NCBI GenBank assembly: GCA_023258955.1
Contig: JAHFRE010000017.1
Location: 1-37,257 of the forward strand
DNA length: 37,257 nucleotides
Reading direction: 5' to 3'
Source: Sterolibacterium sp.
GTDB lineage: Bacteria; Pseudomonadota; Gammaproteobacteria; Burkholderiales; Rhodocyclaceae
In this document: piece after piece, positions 24,198-33,445 of the stretch
Position numbering within the stretch: the first letter of the stretch is position 1
How the letters are laid out: every line of letters begins with the position of its first letter
The notes under the pieces: model-generated
Told to the model about the DNA's origin: nothing
The model's database searches: none
What the model saw: the letters and a program-made list of their open reading frames with translations, nothing else
Translations under genes and position numbers: made by a program

Positions 24198-27100
24198 GGC
24201 TGCGGTCGCTGTAGCCCATGTCGGCGGCGAGAATGTGCTCGGTGAACCATTCGAGCAGATAGCGATGCATCTTGACCGCCTCTACCACGCCGCTGGCCGA
24301 GGCGATGGTGAAGCCGGCGATCTTCTCCAGAAACACGGCGTGTTCCGCCACGTGGGCCGGCAAGCGCGCGTAGCCGATGCTTTGCATGTGCTCCTCCTCC
24401 GCCTTGAAGTGGCGCCGCGTGTAATCGAAAAGTTCGGACAGCAGTTCGTGCACCGCGCCCGCCGGTTCTCGCTGGCTGGTGTGTGCCGCAGCGGTCGCGG
24501 CGGGCGCCGCGCTGCCGAGACGCGCGTAGGCCGCCAGGCGGTTGATCAGGGCGATCAGCTTCTTGTGCTGCTCGTCCAGTTCTGCCACGCCAACGCTGAA
24601 GGCGTCGCTCCAGTTGATCTCCGCCAGGCTCGCCGTGCCCGGCGAGTCCTTGACCTGGCCGCCCAAAACGCGGCGCAACTGTCCCTGCCATTGCCGAATC
24701 GACAACGCCAGTCCCGAGATCAGATGATCGGCGGCGGCTCCCTCACGCAGGGCGCGCTCCAGGGCCGCAGCGCTGGCGAACAGTTCGGTCAAGCCGAGCA
24801 TGCCGACGCGCCCCTTGAAGGCGTGCGCCGTCCTGGCTGCCTGCGCCGCATCGCCGCGCGCCAGCTCGCTGCGCAGCTGCTCGGGAATGGCATCGGCCCC
24901 GGCGACAAAATCGCCAAGCCAGTGCCGGTAGCGCTCGCAGTTGCCGTTGAAGCGTGCGAGGCCGGCAACGGCGTCGACGCCGGCCAGCGTGGCGAGCGAC
25001 TCGGCGAGCGTCGCTGGGCTGGTCGGCGCTGCGCTGGCGAGCGTCGGTGGCTGCGGTCCTTCCCGTTTTTCCTTGGCGATCCAGCGCGCCAGAACGCCGT
25101 AGAAGTTCGCCGTCTCGAACGGCTTGCCGATGTGGTCGTTGAGGCCGGCCGCGGCGCTGTTGGCTCTTTCGTGTTCCATGGTGTGCGCGGTCATGGCGAT
25201 GATCGGCAAATCCTTGAATTCCGGTCTTGCGCGCAGCGCGCGGGTCGCGCTCAGGCCGTCCATGACCGGCATCTGAATATCCATCAGTACCAGATCGAAG
25301 GCGCCGGGAACGGCGGCGGCGAGCAGATCCAAGGCCGCCTGCCCGTGTTCGGCGCTGCGCACCTCGATGCCGACGCTGGCCAGCAGCTCCTCTGCGATCT
25401 CCCGGTTCATCGCCTGATCATCGACCACCAGCACTCGCGCCGACCGGTAGCGCAGGCCCTGCGCCGGTGCCTCGGCCGGCGCTGACTCCGGCGCCAGATC
25501 GGCGGCATCGCCCCGGCCCAGCCAGAGCTTGACGCCGAAGGTGCTGCCGCTCCCGGGCAGGCTGTTGACGTCGATGTTGCCGTCCATCATCTGCGCCAGG
25601 CGTCGGCACAGCGCCAGGCCCAGCCCGGTGCCGCCGTACTTGCGCCCCATCGACGCGTCGGCCTGGGTGAACGGTTGGAAGAGGCGGCCGATTTCCTCCG
25701 CCTTGATGCCGATGCCGCTGTCTTCGACCTCGATCCGCAGGCAGACGCGCTCTTCCTGCTGCACGTCCAGGGTGATGCGCATCTCGATACGGCCGCGATC
25801 GGTGAACTTGACGGCGTTGCTGAGCAGGTTGAGCAGTAGCTGCTCTATCCGCAGACTGTCGCCGACGAGCAGATCGGGCACCGCGCTGTCCACCTTGTCG
25901 GTCAGCTGCAGACCCTTCTCCGAGACCTTGAACGACATGATGGAACAGACGCGGGAGAGCAGGTGGCGCAAGCTGAAGGTCGCCGGATCGAGCTCCATGC
26001 GACCGGCGGCGATCTTTGACAGATCGAGCAGATCATTGACCACGTTGGCCAGCGAATTGCCGGCGTTGCCTATCTTCAACAGGTAGTCGAGTTGCCTTTC
26101 CGGCGCGCAGCCGGGCCGTCGCGCCAGGTCGGCGAAGCCGATCACGGCGTTGAGCGGTGTGCGCAGTTCGTGGCTGACGTTGGCCAAGAAGGCGTCTTTC
26201 AGCTGATCGGCGCGCTGCGCCTCGGCCAGGGCCGCAGCGAGTTCGCTCGCCGTCTGTTTCGACTGTTGCAGCAAATGGTCCAGCGCGCTCGCCATCGCGT
26301 TGAAGCTCTCGCCCACCGTCACCAGTTCGTCGCGCCCCTCGAGCTGTATCCTCGCCCTCAGATCGCCGTTGGCCAGTCGCCCGGCACCCGCCGACAGCCG
26401 GCGCACCGACTCGATCACCGAGTGATAGGCGCCGACCGAGGCGTAGGTCAGCAACAACAGGAAGGTCAGCGCCAGCCCCACCTCGAGCAGCAGATAGGCG
26501 CGCAGCCTGGCGATGCGCGCTTCGAGCTGCTGGTTGAGGGTCGGCAGCAGGGTCGCGAACATTTCGCGGTAGCCGATATCGATCGCCTGGGTGAACCGCT
26601 CGAAAAACTCGCGCGGCGTCAGCGCGAAGGTTTCACCGAGGATGTCGCTGTCCAGCAAGCTCGCGGCGCGAGCCGTCGCGACGGCGATTTCCGTGGTCGA
26701 TCGTTGCACCGTGAGGGCGATGGCGGGAGATTCGCGGCCCACCTTGCCCAGTTCCTGGCGCAGCGACTGAAAGGCGTTGTCGAGCAGATTGGCGTGCACC
26801 GTGAGCTCGATGCGGTCGGCGACGCTCAGTCGCTTGTGCACCAGCACCTCGGTGCCTTTGGCGCGTATCTTGCCAAGGCGCTCCAGGATGTCGGGCAGGT
26901 TCTTGACCACGGTTCGACCGAGGTAGTAGGTGTGGAGCTCGCTATCGATGCTGAGCCCGCCGGCGTCGGCGATGGCTTCCTCGAAGCGCAGCAGGCGCAT
27001 GATCAACTGGGTGTGTTGCGCCAGCGCTGCGGCGGCCCGCATGTCCCGCAGGCCGGTGTTCAGGCGTTGCCAATCGGCGGCGATGTCGCGCCATTCGGCG

Positions 27101-27456
27101 CTGCTGCCGAGCAGCGCGACGTAGCCCGCTTCGTGCTCGGCGGCGCGTTTGTGCGCGGCGTCGACCTCGGCCCGTTTGGCTTCCTGGGTCGTCTGCAGCG
27201 AGGCGTCGCCGCTGAGGTAGGCCGCGGCGATACCGCGATGCTGCTGCGTGAGCTGGATCAGCTGCTGCAGGGGCAAGATCAACTCGGTCACCACCAACTC
27301 GCGCCGCGCCAGACGAATCGACTCGTACAGGTTGGTGGCCAGGGCGACCACCAGGATGGTGACGGAGACCAGCGCCAGAACGCCGATCAGCGCAAATTTG
27401 CCCGGATAGCTCAGGCGGTTCATCAAGCGCCTCGCGGGCGCGAGAACATCCTGCAT
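24193..27456 (-). CDS. NIT-domain hybrid histidine kinase with REC, HPt and bacteriohemerythrin domains
   Basis: ATG 27456 gives 1087 residues; a TTG (27471) and an ATG (27423, GAGG upstream) are alternatives. Order: TM1 (~20-41); periplasmic NIT sensor (~50-310; the LPLQQLIQLTQQHRGIAAAY segment is its signature); TM2 (~321-344); HAMP; HisKA with H429 (SHELRTP); HATPase with N-box (LLSNAVKF), DSGIG and GGTGLGL; receiver with D726 (LMDIQMPVMDG); HPt with H878 (AHAFKGR); and a C-terminal bacteriohemerythrin with all seven iron ligands in place (H964, H1016, E1020, H1035, H1039, H1074, D1079). NIT domains are linked to nitrate/nitrite, hemerythrins to O2 or NO. The protein thus carries a full internal phosphorelay plus two input modules. 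No separate response regulator gene adjoins it. Confidence 0.93.
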   Translation of the reverse strand: MQDVLAPARRLMNRLSYPGKFALIGVLALVSVTILVVALATNLYESIRLARRELVVTELILPLQQLIQLTQQHRGIAAAYLSGDASLQTTQEAKRAEVDAAHKRAAEHEAGYVALLGSSAEWRDIAADWQRLNTGLRDMRAAAALAQHTQLIMRLLRFEEAIADAGGLSIDSELHTYYLGRTVVKNLPDILERLGKIRAKGTEVLVHKRLSVADRIELTVHANLLDNAFQSLRQELGKVGRESPAIALTVQRSTTEIAVATARAASLLDSDILGETFALTPREFFERFTQAIDIGYREMFATLLPTLNQQLEARIARLRAYLLLEVGLALTFLLLLTYASVGAYHSVIESVRRLSAGAGRLANGDLRARIQLEGRDELVTVGESFNAMASALDHLLQQSKQTASELAAALAEAQRADQLKDAFLANVSHELRTPLNAVIGFADLARRPGCAPERQLDYLLKIGNAGNSLANVVNDLLDLSKIAAGRMELDPATFSLRHLLSRVCSIMSFKVSEKGLQLTDKVDSAVPDLLVGDSLRIEQLLLNLLSNAVKFTDRGRIEMRITLDVQQEERVCLRIEVEDSGIGIKAEEIGRLFQPFTQADASMGRKYGGTGLGLALCRRLAQMMDGNIDVNSLPGSGSTFGVKLWLGRGDAADLAPESAPAEAPAQGLRYRSARVLVVDDQAMNREIAEELLASVGIEVRSAEHGQAALDLLAAAVPGAFDLVLMDIQMPVMDGLSATRALRARPEFKDLPIIAMTAHTMEHERANSAAAGLNDHIGKPFETANFYGVLARWIAKEKREGPQPPTLASAAPTSPATLAESLATLAGVDAVAGLARFNGNCERYRHWLGDFVAGADAIPEQLRSELARGDAAQAARTAHAFKGRVGMLGLTELFASAAALERALREGAAADHLISGLALSIRQWQGQLRRVLGGQVKDSPGTASLAEINWSDAFSVGVAELDEQHKKLIALINRLAAYARLGSAAPAATAAAHTSQREPAGAVHELLSELFDYTRRHFKAEEEHMQSIGYARLPAHVAEHAVFLEKIAGFTIASASGVVEAVKMHRYLLEWFTEHILAADMGYSDRSR

Positions 27457-27700
27457 GGTCTGGATTCCCAATATCGCGTTTCGGGTTCCGGCGCCGAACG
27501 TTCAAGCGCAGGGTGGGCAGCCGGCCCGTCTGTTTCGCTCTGAGCAAGGGCTGCGAGCACCCCCCCCGGAGAGCGACTATACCCGAACGACCGGGAAGAG
27601 GAAGGTGGGCGCGGCGGCTCCAGGCAAAATGGAGAACAGGAGCAGAAGCCGCCGGCTATTCCCGCCTTATCGCCCGACGCCATCGGGCAAGCTGTCGCTC

Positions 27701-28042
27701 ATGCCACAGATGCAAAGACTCGCGCAGCGCCTGCAGCAAGCCATGGCGCTCGACATTTCGGCGGAACTGCTCACCGCCGTGGTGATGACCAGCCATCCCA
27801 GGCGCTTGCAGGAGCTGTTCGGCAAGTCATCCGAGCGTCTGCTCGGCGCCCATCGCGCGGCGCTGCAGCGGCCGAACTCGGCCGCGGCGGCCAGGGAGCG
27901 CTCGCGAGCCAAGGCGCTGCTCGATCTGGTGCGCGCGCGCATCGCGGCGATCGGCAGCCGCAAAGCGACGGTGGACAAATTGCTGGCGCTGATGGACGGC
28001 AAGCCGGCGCGCAACGTGGTCGACCTGCGCAAGGCGGCCTGA
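27701..28042 (+). CDS. Hypothetical 113-residue helical protein
   Basis: This lies between two divergent/convergent kinase genes, opposite in direction to both. From ATG 27701 it encodes a mostly helical, Ala/Leu/Arg-rich protein (MQRLAQRLQQAMALDISAEL, then RARIAAIGSRKATVDKLLAL). No motif and no good Shine-Dalgarno are seen; an ATG three codons later is an equally likely start. Because the region is GC-rich, open frames arise easily; the coherent heptad-like pattern and lack of any other gene here are the reasons to keep it at low confidence. Confidence 0.4.
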   Translation: MPQMQRLAQRLQQAMALDISAELLTAVVMTSHPRRLQELFGKSSERLLGAHRAALQRPNSAAAARERSRAKALLDLVRARIAAIGSRKATVDKLLALMDGKPARNVVDLRKAA

Positions 28043-28067
28043 CGCCGCGGCCGCGGGCGCCTCGGCG

Positions 28068-30944
28068 TCAGATGCGCCGCTCCGTCGCCTCCCTGATGAA
28101 GGCCAGCAAGGCCTCGAATTGCAGCGGCTTGTAATAGACGGCGATACCACGGTCGGCCATGGTGCGCACCAGGGCCGGATCGGTGTCGCCGGTGATCAGG
28201 ATCGCCGGCAGCCGCCTGCCGTATCGGTTGCGCGCCGCCTCGATCACGTCGAAGCCCGTCTCGATGGCGGCGAGGCGATAGTCGGCGATCAGGATATCGG
28301 GCACGTCCTCGCCCAGGCGCTCGAACAGGGATGCACCGCTGGTCGCTTCGATGACCTCGTGACCTGCGCCTTCGAGCGCCAGGATCAGGGCCTCGATCAC
28401 CATCGCGTTGTCCTCCACCAGGGCGATCCGCAGCGATCGCCAGGCGACTTCTGGCGCCAGCGCGTCGGCCGGCGCCTGGTCCAACGCCGGCTGCCCGGGC
28501 GGCAACTCGATCGCGAACATCGAGCCGCGTCCAGGACGCGAGCGCACCCGCAGCTCCAGATCGAGCAGCGCCGCGATCTTGGCGACGATGGCCAGACCAA
28601 GGCCGCTGCCGCGCGCTTCGTCCGCCAGTTGGCGAAATTCTTCGAAGATGATGCTGGTCTGGTGCGCGGCGATGCCGACGCCGCTGTCCCAGACCTCGGC
28701 CCAATGCCTGCCCCCGTGGCGCCGGCAGGCGATCAGCAGGCCGCCGGCGTCTGTGTAGCGAATCGCGTTGGCGACCAGATTGCCGAGCAGCCGCTGCAAC
28801 AATCGTGGATCGGTGCGCACGATGAAGCGGCAGGCGCGAACGCGCAGGCGCAGGCCTTTCGCCTCGGCTTCGGCGGCGTGGATCGAGGCGAGGGTGTTGA
28901 TCAGCTGAGCGATGGCGAAATCCTCGACCCTGGGCTTGACCACGCCGGCGTCGAGCTTGCTGACGTCGAGCAGATCGGTGAGCAGCTCTGATAGGTTCTC
29001 GACGCAGTCCTGGATGCTGGTCACCAGTTTGCCGCCGTCGGTGGTGGGGCGCTTTTTCAATATGCCGACGTAGAGCGACAGGGCCGCCAGCGGCTGGCGC
29101 AGGTCGTGGCTGGCCGAGGCCAGGAAGCGTGACTTGGCTTGGTCCGCGCTCTCGGCGGCGGCCTTGGCGGCGGCTAGTTGCTGCTCCGAGCGCTTGCGTT
29201 CGGAAATATCCTTCACCGTCGCCAGCAAGCCGACCGTCCGGCCCTGGCCATCTTTGACGTTGGACTGGCTGACGATCACCGGAAAGCGCTCGCCGCTCCT
29301 GCGCATGAAGTTCGATTCGAGATCCTCGGTTTCGCCGCGCAGCGTCCTGTCGAGGGAGGCTTCGATCTGCTGCTGTTCTTCCGGCGGCCAGTAGGGATGG
29401 GGTGGGCCGCGGCCGAGCAGCTCTTCTCGGGCGAAACCGGTCATCTGGCACAGGGCAGGGTTGACCTCGATGTGTACGCCGCTGGCGTCGAGCACCGACA
29501 AGCCATCCTGCATCGAGGCGAGCAGGTTGTGGCTGAAGGCGAGCGCGGCCTGCAATCCAGCCTGAGCCCGTTTCTGTTCCGTGACATCGTGGATGAAAGC
29601 AAAGAACAGCTCGCCGAGTTGGGCGACATACTGCGCGCTGACCTCGACCTCGAGCGTCTTGCCGTCGTGGCGCCGCAGCCGTGCCTCGAATCGTGCCTGA
29701 CCGGTCTCCATCAATTGCGCGCGGCGGGCGGCTGTCTCCACGGCGCTGGCCTTCGTCTCCAGGTCCTGCACCGCCATTGCCAGCAACTCCTCGCGGGAAT
29801 AGCCGAGCATGCGGCAGATCGCCGGATTGACGTCGAGGAAGCGGCCGTCGAAATCGGTCGCCCAGAAGCCGTCGAAGGAGGCCTGAATGAGGCGCTGGTA
29901 CCTTTCGGCGCTGCGCTCTTGCTCGGCCTGGTGCAGAGCGACAGCGCGGGCGACGTGAGCCTGGCGCCGCTGATAGCCGAACAGCCCGAACGCCGCCACC
30001 GTGACCAGCAGCGCGTAGGATGCGGCGTCGGTGTAGACCTGCAACCGCCAGCGCGCGAAGATGCCCGGCAGCGCCCGCGAGACGGCCAGCAGCAGCGGCT
30101 TGTCCATCGCCAGCTTGGCGGGCTTGATGCTGCGCTGGGCGACCATGCGCTCCTCACCCGTTGCGTAGCCGATGCCGGTCAGCAGCGTCGCCGTCAGGCC
30201 GCTGTCGCGATGGCGGCTGAAGAAGCTGCCGGGCACGGCCAGGTCGATGCCCTCGTTTCCCGGTCGCGGCGGCCGCATCAGAAACAGCCGGCCGTCGCCG
30301 TGGGCAAGCGCGGAGCGCATGTCCGGCGCGTAGCTGACCGAATCGAGCAGGGTGTTCAGAAATTGCGGATCCAGCGCCGCCACGATGACGCCGGCGTAGC
30401 GATCGGAATCGTCCCTGATCGGTTTTACCAGATTGATGGTGTAGACGCCGAGCGCATCGCGAAAGGGTGGCGTGAGGAGGAGCGTGTCGGGGTTTGCGCT
30501 GGCGCGCGCCGCCCCCGCATAATCCCACTGCGCGAGCTTGCGCCCGACCAGCTGTGCACGGCTGCTGGCGATTGCCCTGCCGTCGGCATCGAGGATCAAG
30601 AGCTCGAGCACCGCCGGCATCGCCTCGCCGAGTTGTTGCAGGCGGCGATTGAGCAGCGCCCGGTCCTTGTCTTGCGCTCTCAGCCCAGGCAGATCGGCGC
30701 GGATCGAGTCGAGCGCAAGATTGGTGGCGATCAACTGGTAGCTCAGGTTGTCGTCGATCACCTTGGCCTGGGTGGCCAGACGTTCGCGCTCGCTGGCGTC
30801 GAGGACCAGCCATTCGCGGTAGAGATTCCAGGCCTGGCTGCCGCCGAGGGTCAGCAGCGCCGCGGCGAGCATCACCCATTGCGCGACAAAGGCGCTGCCC
30901 TGGGCCGGGCGGCCAAGGCTGCTCGCTAGCCGAGGGGGATCCAC
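28068..30944 (-). CDS. Hybrid histidine kinase with periplasmic Cache-type sensor, two PAS domains and receiver
   Basis: The start is set at GTG 30944 (958 residues) because codons upstream to the ATG at 31058 are unlike the gene, and this leaves room for a promoter (TTGCAT/TAATTT-like, 31005-30975). Order: TM1 (~19-40); periplasmic double-Cache-like domain (~45-305, with LLILDADGRAIASS and VGVIVAALDPQFL-type strands); TM2 (~308-326); PAS (~346-460); PAS (~466-587); HisKA with H613 (SHDLRQP); HATPase with NLVANAIRYTD, DSGVG and GSGLGLAI; and a C-terminal receiver with D888 (ILIADYRL). The HDLRQP kinase box is shared by a group of hybrid kinases with a receiver at the end. The signal sensed is unknown. 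It is transcribed away from the GT9 gene. Confidence 0.9.
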   Translation of the reverse strand: MDPPRLASSLGRPAQGSAFVAQWVMLAAALLTLGGSQAWNLYREWLVLDASERERLATQAKVIDDNLSYQLIATNLALDSIRADLPGLRAQDKDRALLNRRLQQLGEAMPAVLELLILDADGRAIASSRAQLVGRKLAQWDYAGAARASANPDTLLLTPPFRDALGVYTINLVKPIRDDSDRYAGVIVAALDPQFLNTLLDSVSYAPDMRSALAHGDGRLFLMRPPRPGNEGIDLAVPGSFFSRHRDSGLTATLLTGIGYATGEERMVAQRSIKPAKLAMDKPLLLAVSRALPGIFARWRLQVYTDAASYALLVTVAAFGLFGYQRRQAHVARAVALHQAEQERSAERYQRLIQASFDGFWATDFDGRFLDVNPAICRMLGYSREELLAMAVQDLETKASAVETAARRAQLMETGQARFEARLRRHDGKTLEVEVSAQYVAQLGELFFAFIHDVTEQKRAQAGLQAALAFSHNLLASMQDGLSVLDASGVHIEVNPALCQMTGFAREELLGRGPPHPYWPPEEQQQIEASLDRTLRGETEDLESNFMRRSGERFPVIVSQSNVKDGQGRTVGLLATVKDISERKRSEQQLAAAKAAAESADQAKSRFLASASHDLRQPLAALSLYVGILKKRPTTDGGKLVTSIQDCVENLSELLTDLLDVSKLDAGVVKPRVEDFAIAQLINTLASIHAAEAEAKGLRLRVRACRFIVRTDPRLLQRLLGNLVANAIRYTDAGGLLIACRRHGGRHWAEVWDSGVGIAAHQTSIIFEEFRQLADEARGSGLGLAIVAKIAALLDLELRVRSRPGRGSMFAIELPPGQPALDQAPADALAPEVAWRSLRIALVEDNAMVIEALILALEGAGHEVIEATSGASLFERLGEDVPDILIADYRLAAIETGFDVIEAARNRYGRRLPAILITGDTDPALVRTMADRGIAVYYKPLQFEALLAFIREATERRI

Positions 30945-31108
30945 GCGGAATGTCCGTCCATCACTACGCCAGGAGAAATTATGCTCTTGTAATATAGTCG
31001 ATGCAAGATCGGAAGGTGCACACCGGCGCCGTGGCGAAGGTATACTGGCCTCCAACATTCGGTCGGGCGCAGGCGCCGACCCAAATCGTCGGGGAGTGAG
31101 CGCAGCGC

Positions 31109-32092
31109 ATGCGCATCTTGGTCATCCGCATCGATTTCCTCGGCGACATGCTGTGCACGACGCCGCTGCTGCACGCGCTGCGGCAGCGCTGGCCCGGCGC
31201 CGAGATCCACGTGCTGGGCAATCGCTACAACCTGCCCTTGCTCGAGCGCAATCCCGACGTGGCGGCGAGCCACGTCTACATCTACAGCAAGCAGTTCGAA
31301 CGCAACCCGCGGCCGGGATGGTTCGCCGCGGCGCAGGACCGGCTCGCCTTGCTGGCGCGCCTGCGGCGGCTGCGCTTCGACCTGCTGCTGGTACCCAACG
31401 GCGGCATGAACAAGAACAGCATCAGCTTCGCCCGCCAACTCGGCGTTGCCGACTGCCGCTGGCACACGACCGCGAGCGAGTTCGACGACCGGGTCGCGGC
31501 GCACGCCGCTAGCCGCCCGCTGCGCCACGAAGCGCTCGCCGGTTTTGCCCTGCTGCCCGAGCTCGGTGAGGTCGACGCCGACTCCCTGCGCCTGCGCGTC
31601 TATCCGGATGCGCGCCTGCAGGCCTTGTGGCGGGCGCGCCTGGGTGCGAAGAATCGCCCGCGAGTCGGCCTCTTCATCTCCAACAAGGCCGCCGCCAGGC
31701 GCTGGCCTTGGTCGCGCTGGTCTGCCCTGGCGGATCGTCTGCAGGAGCGGGTCGAGGTGCTGATATTCCAGGATCCGGCCGAGCCAGCGGTCGCCGCCGC
31801 GAAGCGGCTGGCGATCGCGACTCTGCCGGAGCTGGTGGCGGCGACCAGCGAGCTCGACCTGGTCGTGTCGGCCGACAGCCTGCCGGTGCACCTCGGCGCC
31901 GCCCTGCAGATTCCCGTGGTCGCCCTGTTCGAGGACCGGCCGGAGAAGTACCTTCGCTGGTATCCGTTGGGTGTGCCGCACGCCTTGCTCTACGCCGGAG
32001 CGCGCGTGGACGCCATCGCCCCCGATGCGGTGGAGCGGGCGGTGCACTGTCTGCTCGATGCCCAGCAACGGCCAGCGCGGCGGGTGGGCTGA
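31109..32092 (+). CDS. Glycosyltransferase family 9 (heptosyltransferase-like)
   Basis: The protein has 327 residues and starts MRILVIRIDFLGDMLCTTPL, the classic N-terminal Rossmann strand and GD of LPS heptosyltransferases. The C-terminal domain holds SADSLPVHLGAAL and PVVALFEDRPEKYLRWYPLG, matching the nucleotide-sugar-binding region; where the family usually has DSGPMH this protein has DSLPVH. It should transfer heptose or a similar sugar from ADP-sugar to the lipopolysaccharide core at the inner face of the inner membrane. GGGGAG occurs about 12 bases upstream of the ATG, and TATACT (31041-31046) is a candidate -10. It is followed after three bases by an outer-membrane protein gene, so the two likely form an envelope operon. 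Confidence 0.9.
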   Translation: MRILVIRIDFLGDMLCTTPLLHALRQRWPGAEIHVLGNRYNLPLLERNPDVAASHVYIYSKQFERNPRPGWFAAAQDRLALLARLRRLRFDLLLVPNGGMNKNSISFARQLGVADCRWHTTASEFDDRVAAHAASRPLRHEALAGFALLPELGEVDADSLRLRVYPDARLQALWRARLGAKNRPRVGLFISNKAAARRWPWSRWSALADRLQERVEVLIFQDPAEPAVAAAKRLAIATLPELVAATSELDLVVSADSLPVHLGAALQIPVVALFEDRPEKYLRWYPLGVPHALLYAGARVDAIAPDAVERAVHCLLDAQQRPARRVG

Positions 32093-32095
32093 ACC

Positions 32096-32587
32096 ATGTC
32101 GTCCAAGCGCTATTTCGCCCTCGCTCTGGCCGCCTGCCTGTGGCTCGTTTGCCCGATCTGCATCGCGACCGCGGCGGGAGCAGCGGAGCCCGAGGCGGTC
32201 GCGGTTTGGGTCAGCCCCGGTCTGTGGTCCTATCACTTCGACCGCAGCGCCGGTTACCGGGAGGACAATTGGGGCCCCGGTTTGCAGCTGGACCTGGGGC
32301 GCGAGACCGCCCTCGTCGGCGGCAGCTTCGTCAACAGCGACCGCGCCCGCTCGCACTACGCGGGGGTACTGTGGCAACCGTGGGCGCTCGGTCCGGTCCG
32401 TCTCGGTGCCTTCGGCCTGGCCATGGACGGTTACCCCTTGATGCGCAATGGCGGCTGGTTCGCCTTTCCCATTCCCGCGGCGAGCCTGCGCTACGATCGG
32501 GTCGGGGTGAACCTCACCGTGGTCCCCAGCTACGGCAAGCGCCTGCACGGCGCCGTCGCCGCCCAGTTCCTGCTGCGCGTCTGGTAG
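32096..32587 (+). CDS. PagP-like outer-membrane beta-barrel protein
   Basis: The protein has 163 residues. Residues 1-29 are a signal peptide (LALAACLWLVCPICIATAAG). The mature part is a small beta-barrel ending in aromatic W after LLRVW. The layout follows PagP, the outer-membrane enzyme that adds palmitate to lipid A: SYHFDR with a His early, then NWGPGLQL, SFVNSDR where E. coli PagP has the catalytic Asp-Ser pair, GAFGLAMDGYPL, and FPIPAASLRYDRVGVNL with VVPSYGK near the end. The Asp position is Asn here, so activity is uncertain. It starts three bases after the GT9 gene, which supports a lipopolysaccharide role. The relationship is judged by pattern only; a related small barrel of other function is possible. 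Confidence 0.6.
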   Translation: MSSKRYFALALAACLWLVCPICIATAAGAAEPEAVAVWVSPGLWSYHFDRSAGYREDNWGPGLQLDLGRETALVGGSFVNSDRARSHYAGVLWQPWALGPVRLGAFGLAMDGYPLMRNGGWFAFPIPAASLRYDRVGVNLTVVPSYGKRLHGAVAAQFLLRVW

Positions 32588-32669
32588 ACGTTCGAATCGG
32601 CACGGCGCAACAGAACGCCTCCGACAAGATCGCGGGGCCGCATCGAACGGCATCGGGGAGCAACGAGAA

Positions 32670-33443
32670 ATGCGAACAAACCAACTCTTGGCGCTGGCTC
32701 TGCTGTGCGCTGCGGCGCTCGCCAGGGCCGCCGACAGCCAACCCGCAGCCACGCCCTACCGTCCGTCGGTGTCGGCGCCGGCGGCCCTGCCCGAACCGGG
32801 CTGGCTCGACGTCGAGTTCGGCGCGCAGCGGATAAAGGGTGGCGGCGACAAGCTGCGCGATAGTCTGCCCTTCGCCGCCAAGCTGGCCTTCGACGCGGAC
32901 TGGGGCGTGGTGCTGGGCGGCGAGCTGGCGGTACACCGCAGCGATTGGAGCGGCCCGAGCTTCGACGGGCTCGGTGATACGACCCTGCTGCTCAAGCGAC
33001 GCATCGCCACCGCCGACGAGGGCACAGCCTGGGGCTTCAGTGTTGGTTTCAAGACGCCCACCGCCAAGGACAGCATCGGCAGCGGCAAGAGCGACGCCCT
33101 CCTCACCGGCATCTTCAGCAGCGACTTTGCCGGCGATCTGCACCTCGATGCCAACCTCGCCGTGACCCGCCTGGGCGCCAGCGGCCCGCGCGAGGGCCGC
33201 TCCCAATACGCCTGGGCGCTGGCCTTGTCGCGCAGCCTGAACGAGCGTTGGTCAATCTTCGCCGAGCCGAGCGGCGGCTCGCGCCGCGGCGTCGCCTCGA
33301 CCGCGCAGCTCATGGTGGGGGCGAGCTACAGCCTGAGCAAGCGGGTCGTCTTCGATTGCGCCGTGGCGCGCGGCCTGAACGGGGCCTCGCCCGATTGGCA
33401 ACTCCTGGCCGGGGTCACTCTGCTGCTGGGACGATTATGGTGA
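32670..33443 (+). CDS. Outer-membrane protein of the MetA-type (phenol degradation) transporter family
   Basis: The protein has 257 residues with a signal peptide (LLALALLCAAALARAADS). After a Pro/Ala-rich start, the sequence alternates as beta-strands: ELAVHRSDWSGPSFDGLGDT, WGFSVGFKTPTAKDSIGSGK, SNERWSIFAEPS-like segments, and a closing LLAGVTLLLGRLW. The SDWSGPSFDGLGDTTLLLKR and FKTPTAKD segments are typical of the family often labelled MetA-pathway of phenol degradation, which are outer-membrane channels or uptake proteins for hydrophobic compounds. The substrate cannot be told. It ends two bases from the convergent glutathione transferase gene. Confidence 0.8.
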   Translation: MRTNQLLALALLCAAALARAADSQPAATPYRPSVSAPAALPEPGWLDVEFGAQRIKGGGDKLRDSLPFAAKLAFDADWGVVLGGELAVHRSDWSGPSFDGLGDTTLLLKRRIATADEGTAWGFSVGFKTPTAKDSIGSGKSDALLTGIFSSDFAGDLHLDANLAVTRLGASGPREGRSQYAWALALSRSLNERWSIFAEPSGGSRRGVASTAQLMVGASYSLSKRVVFDCAVARGLNGASPDWQLLAGVTLLLGRLW

Positions 33444-33445
33444 GC

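Noticed and set aside
26092-27543. 483-codon plus-strand frame opposite the NIT hybrid kinase
   Set aside because: It is a shadow of the kinase gene, Gln/Arg/Gly-rich, with no motif.
27455-27700. N-terminal extension of the hypothetical protein at 27701
   Set aside because: The added residues are Pro/Arg-rich and non-folding in appearance; the later ATG is preferred.
29178-30929. 583-codon plus-strand frame opposite the second hybrid kinase
   Set aside because: Same reason: composition follows the third-position bias of the kinase gene.
30926-32752. 608-codon minus-strand frame opposite the GT9 and PagP-like genes
   Set aside because: It lies antisense to two well-supported genes and has no recognisable domain.
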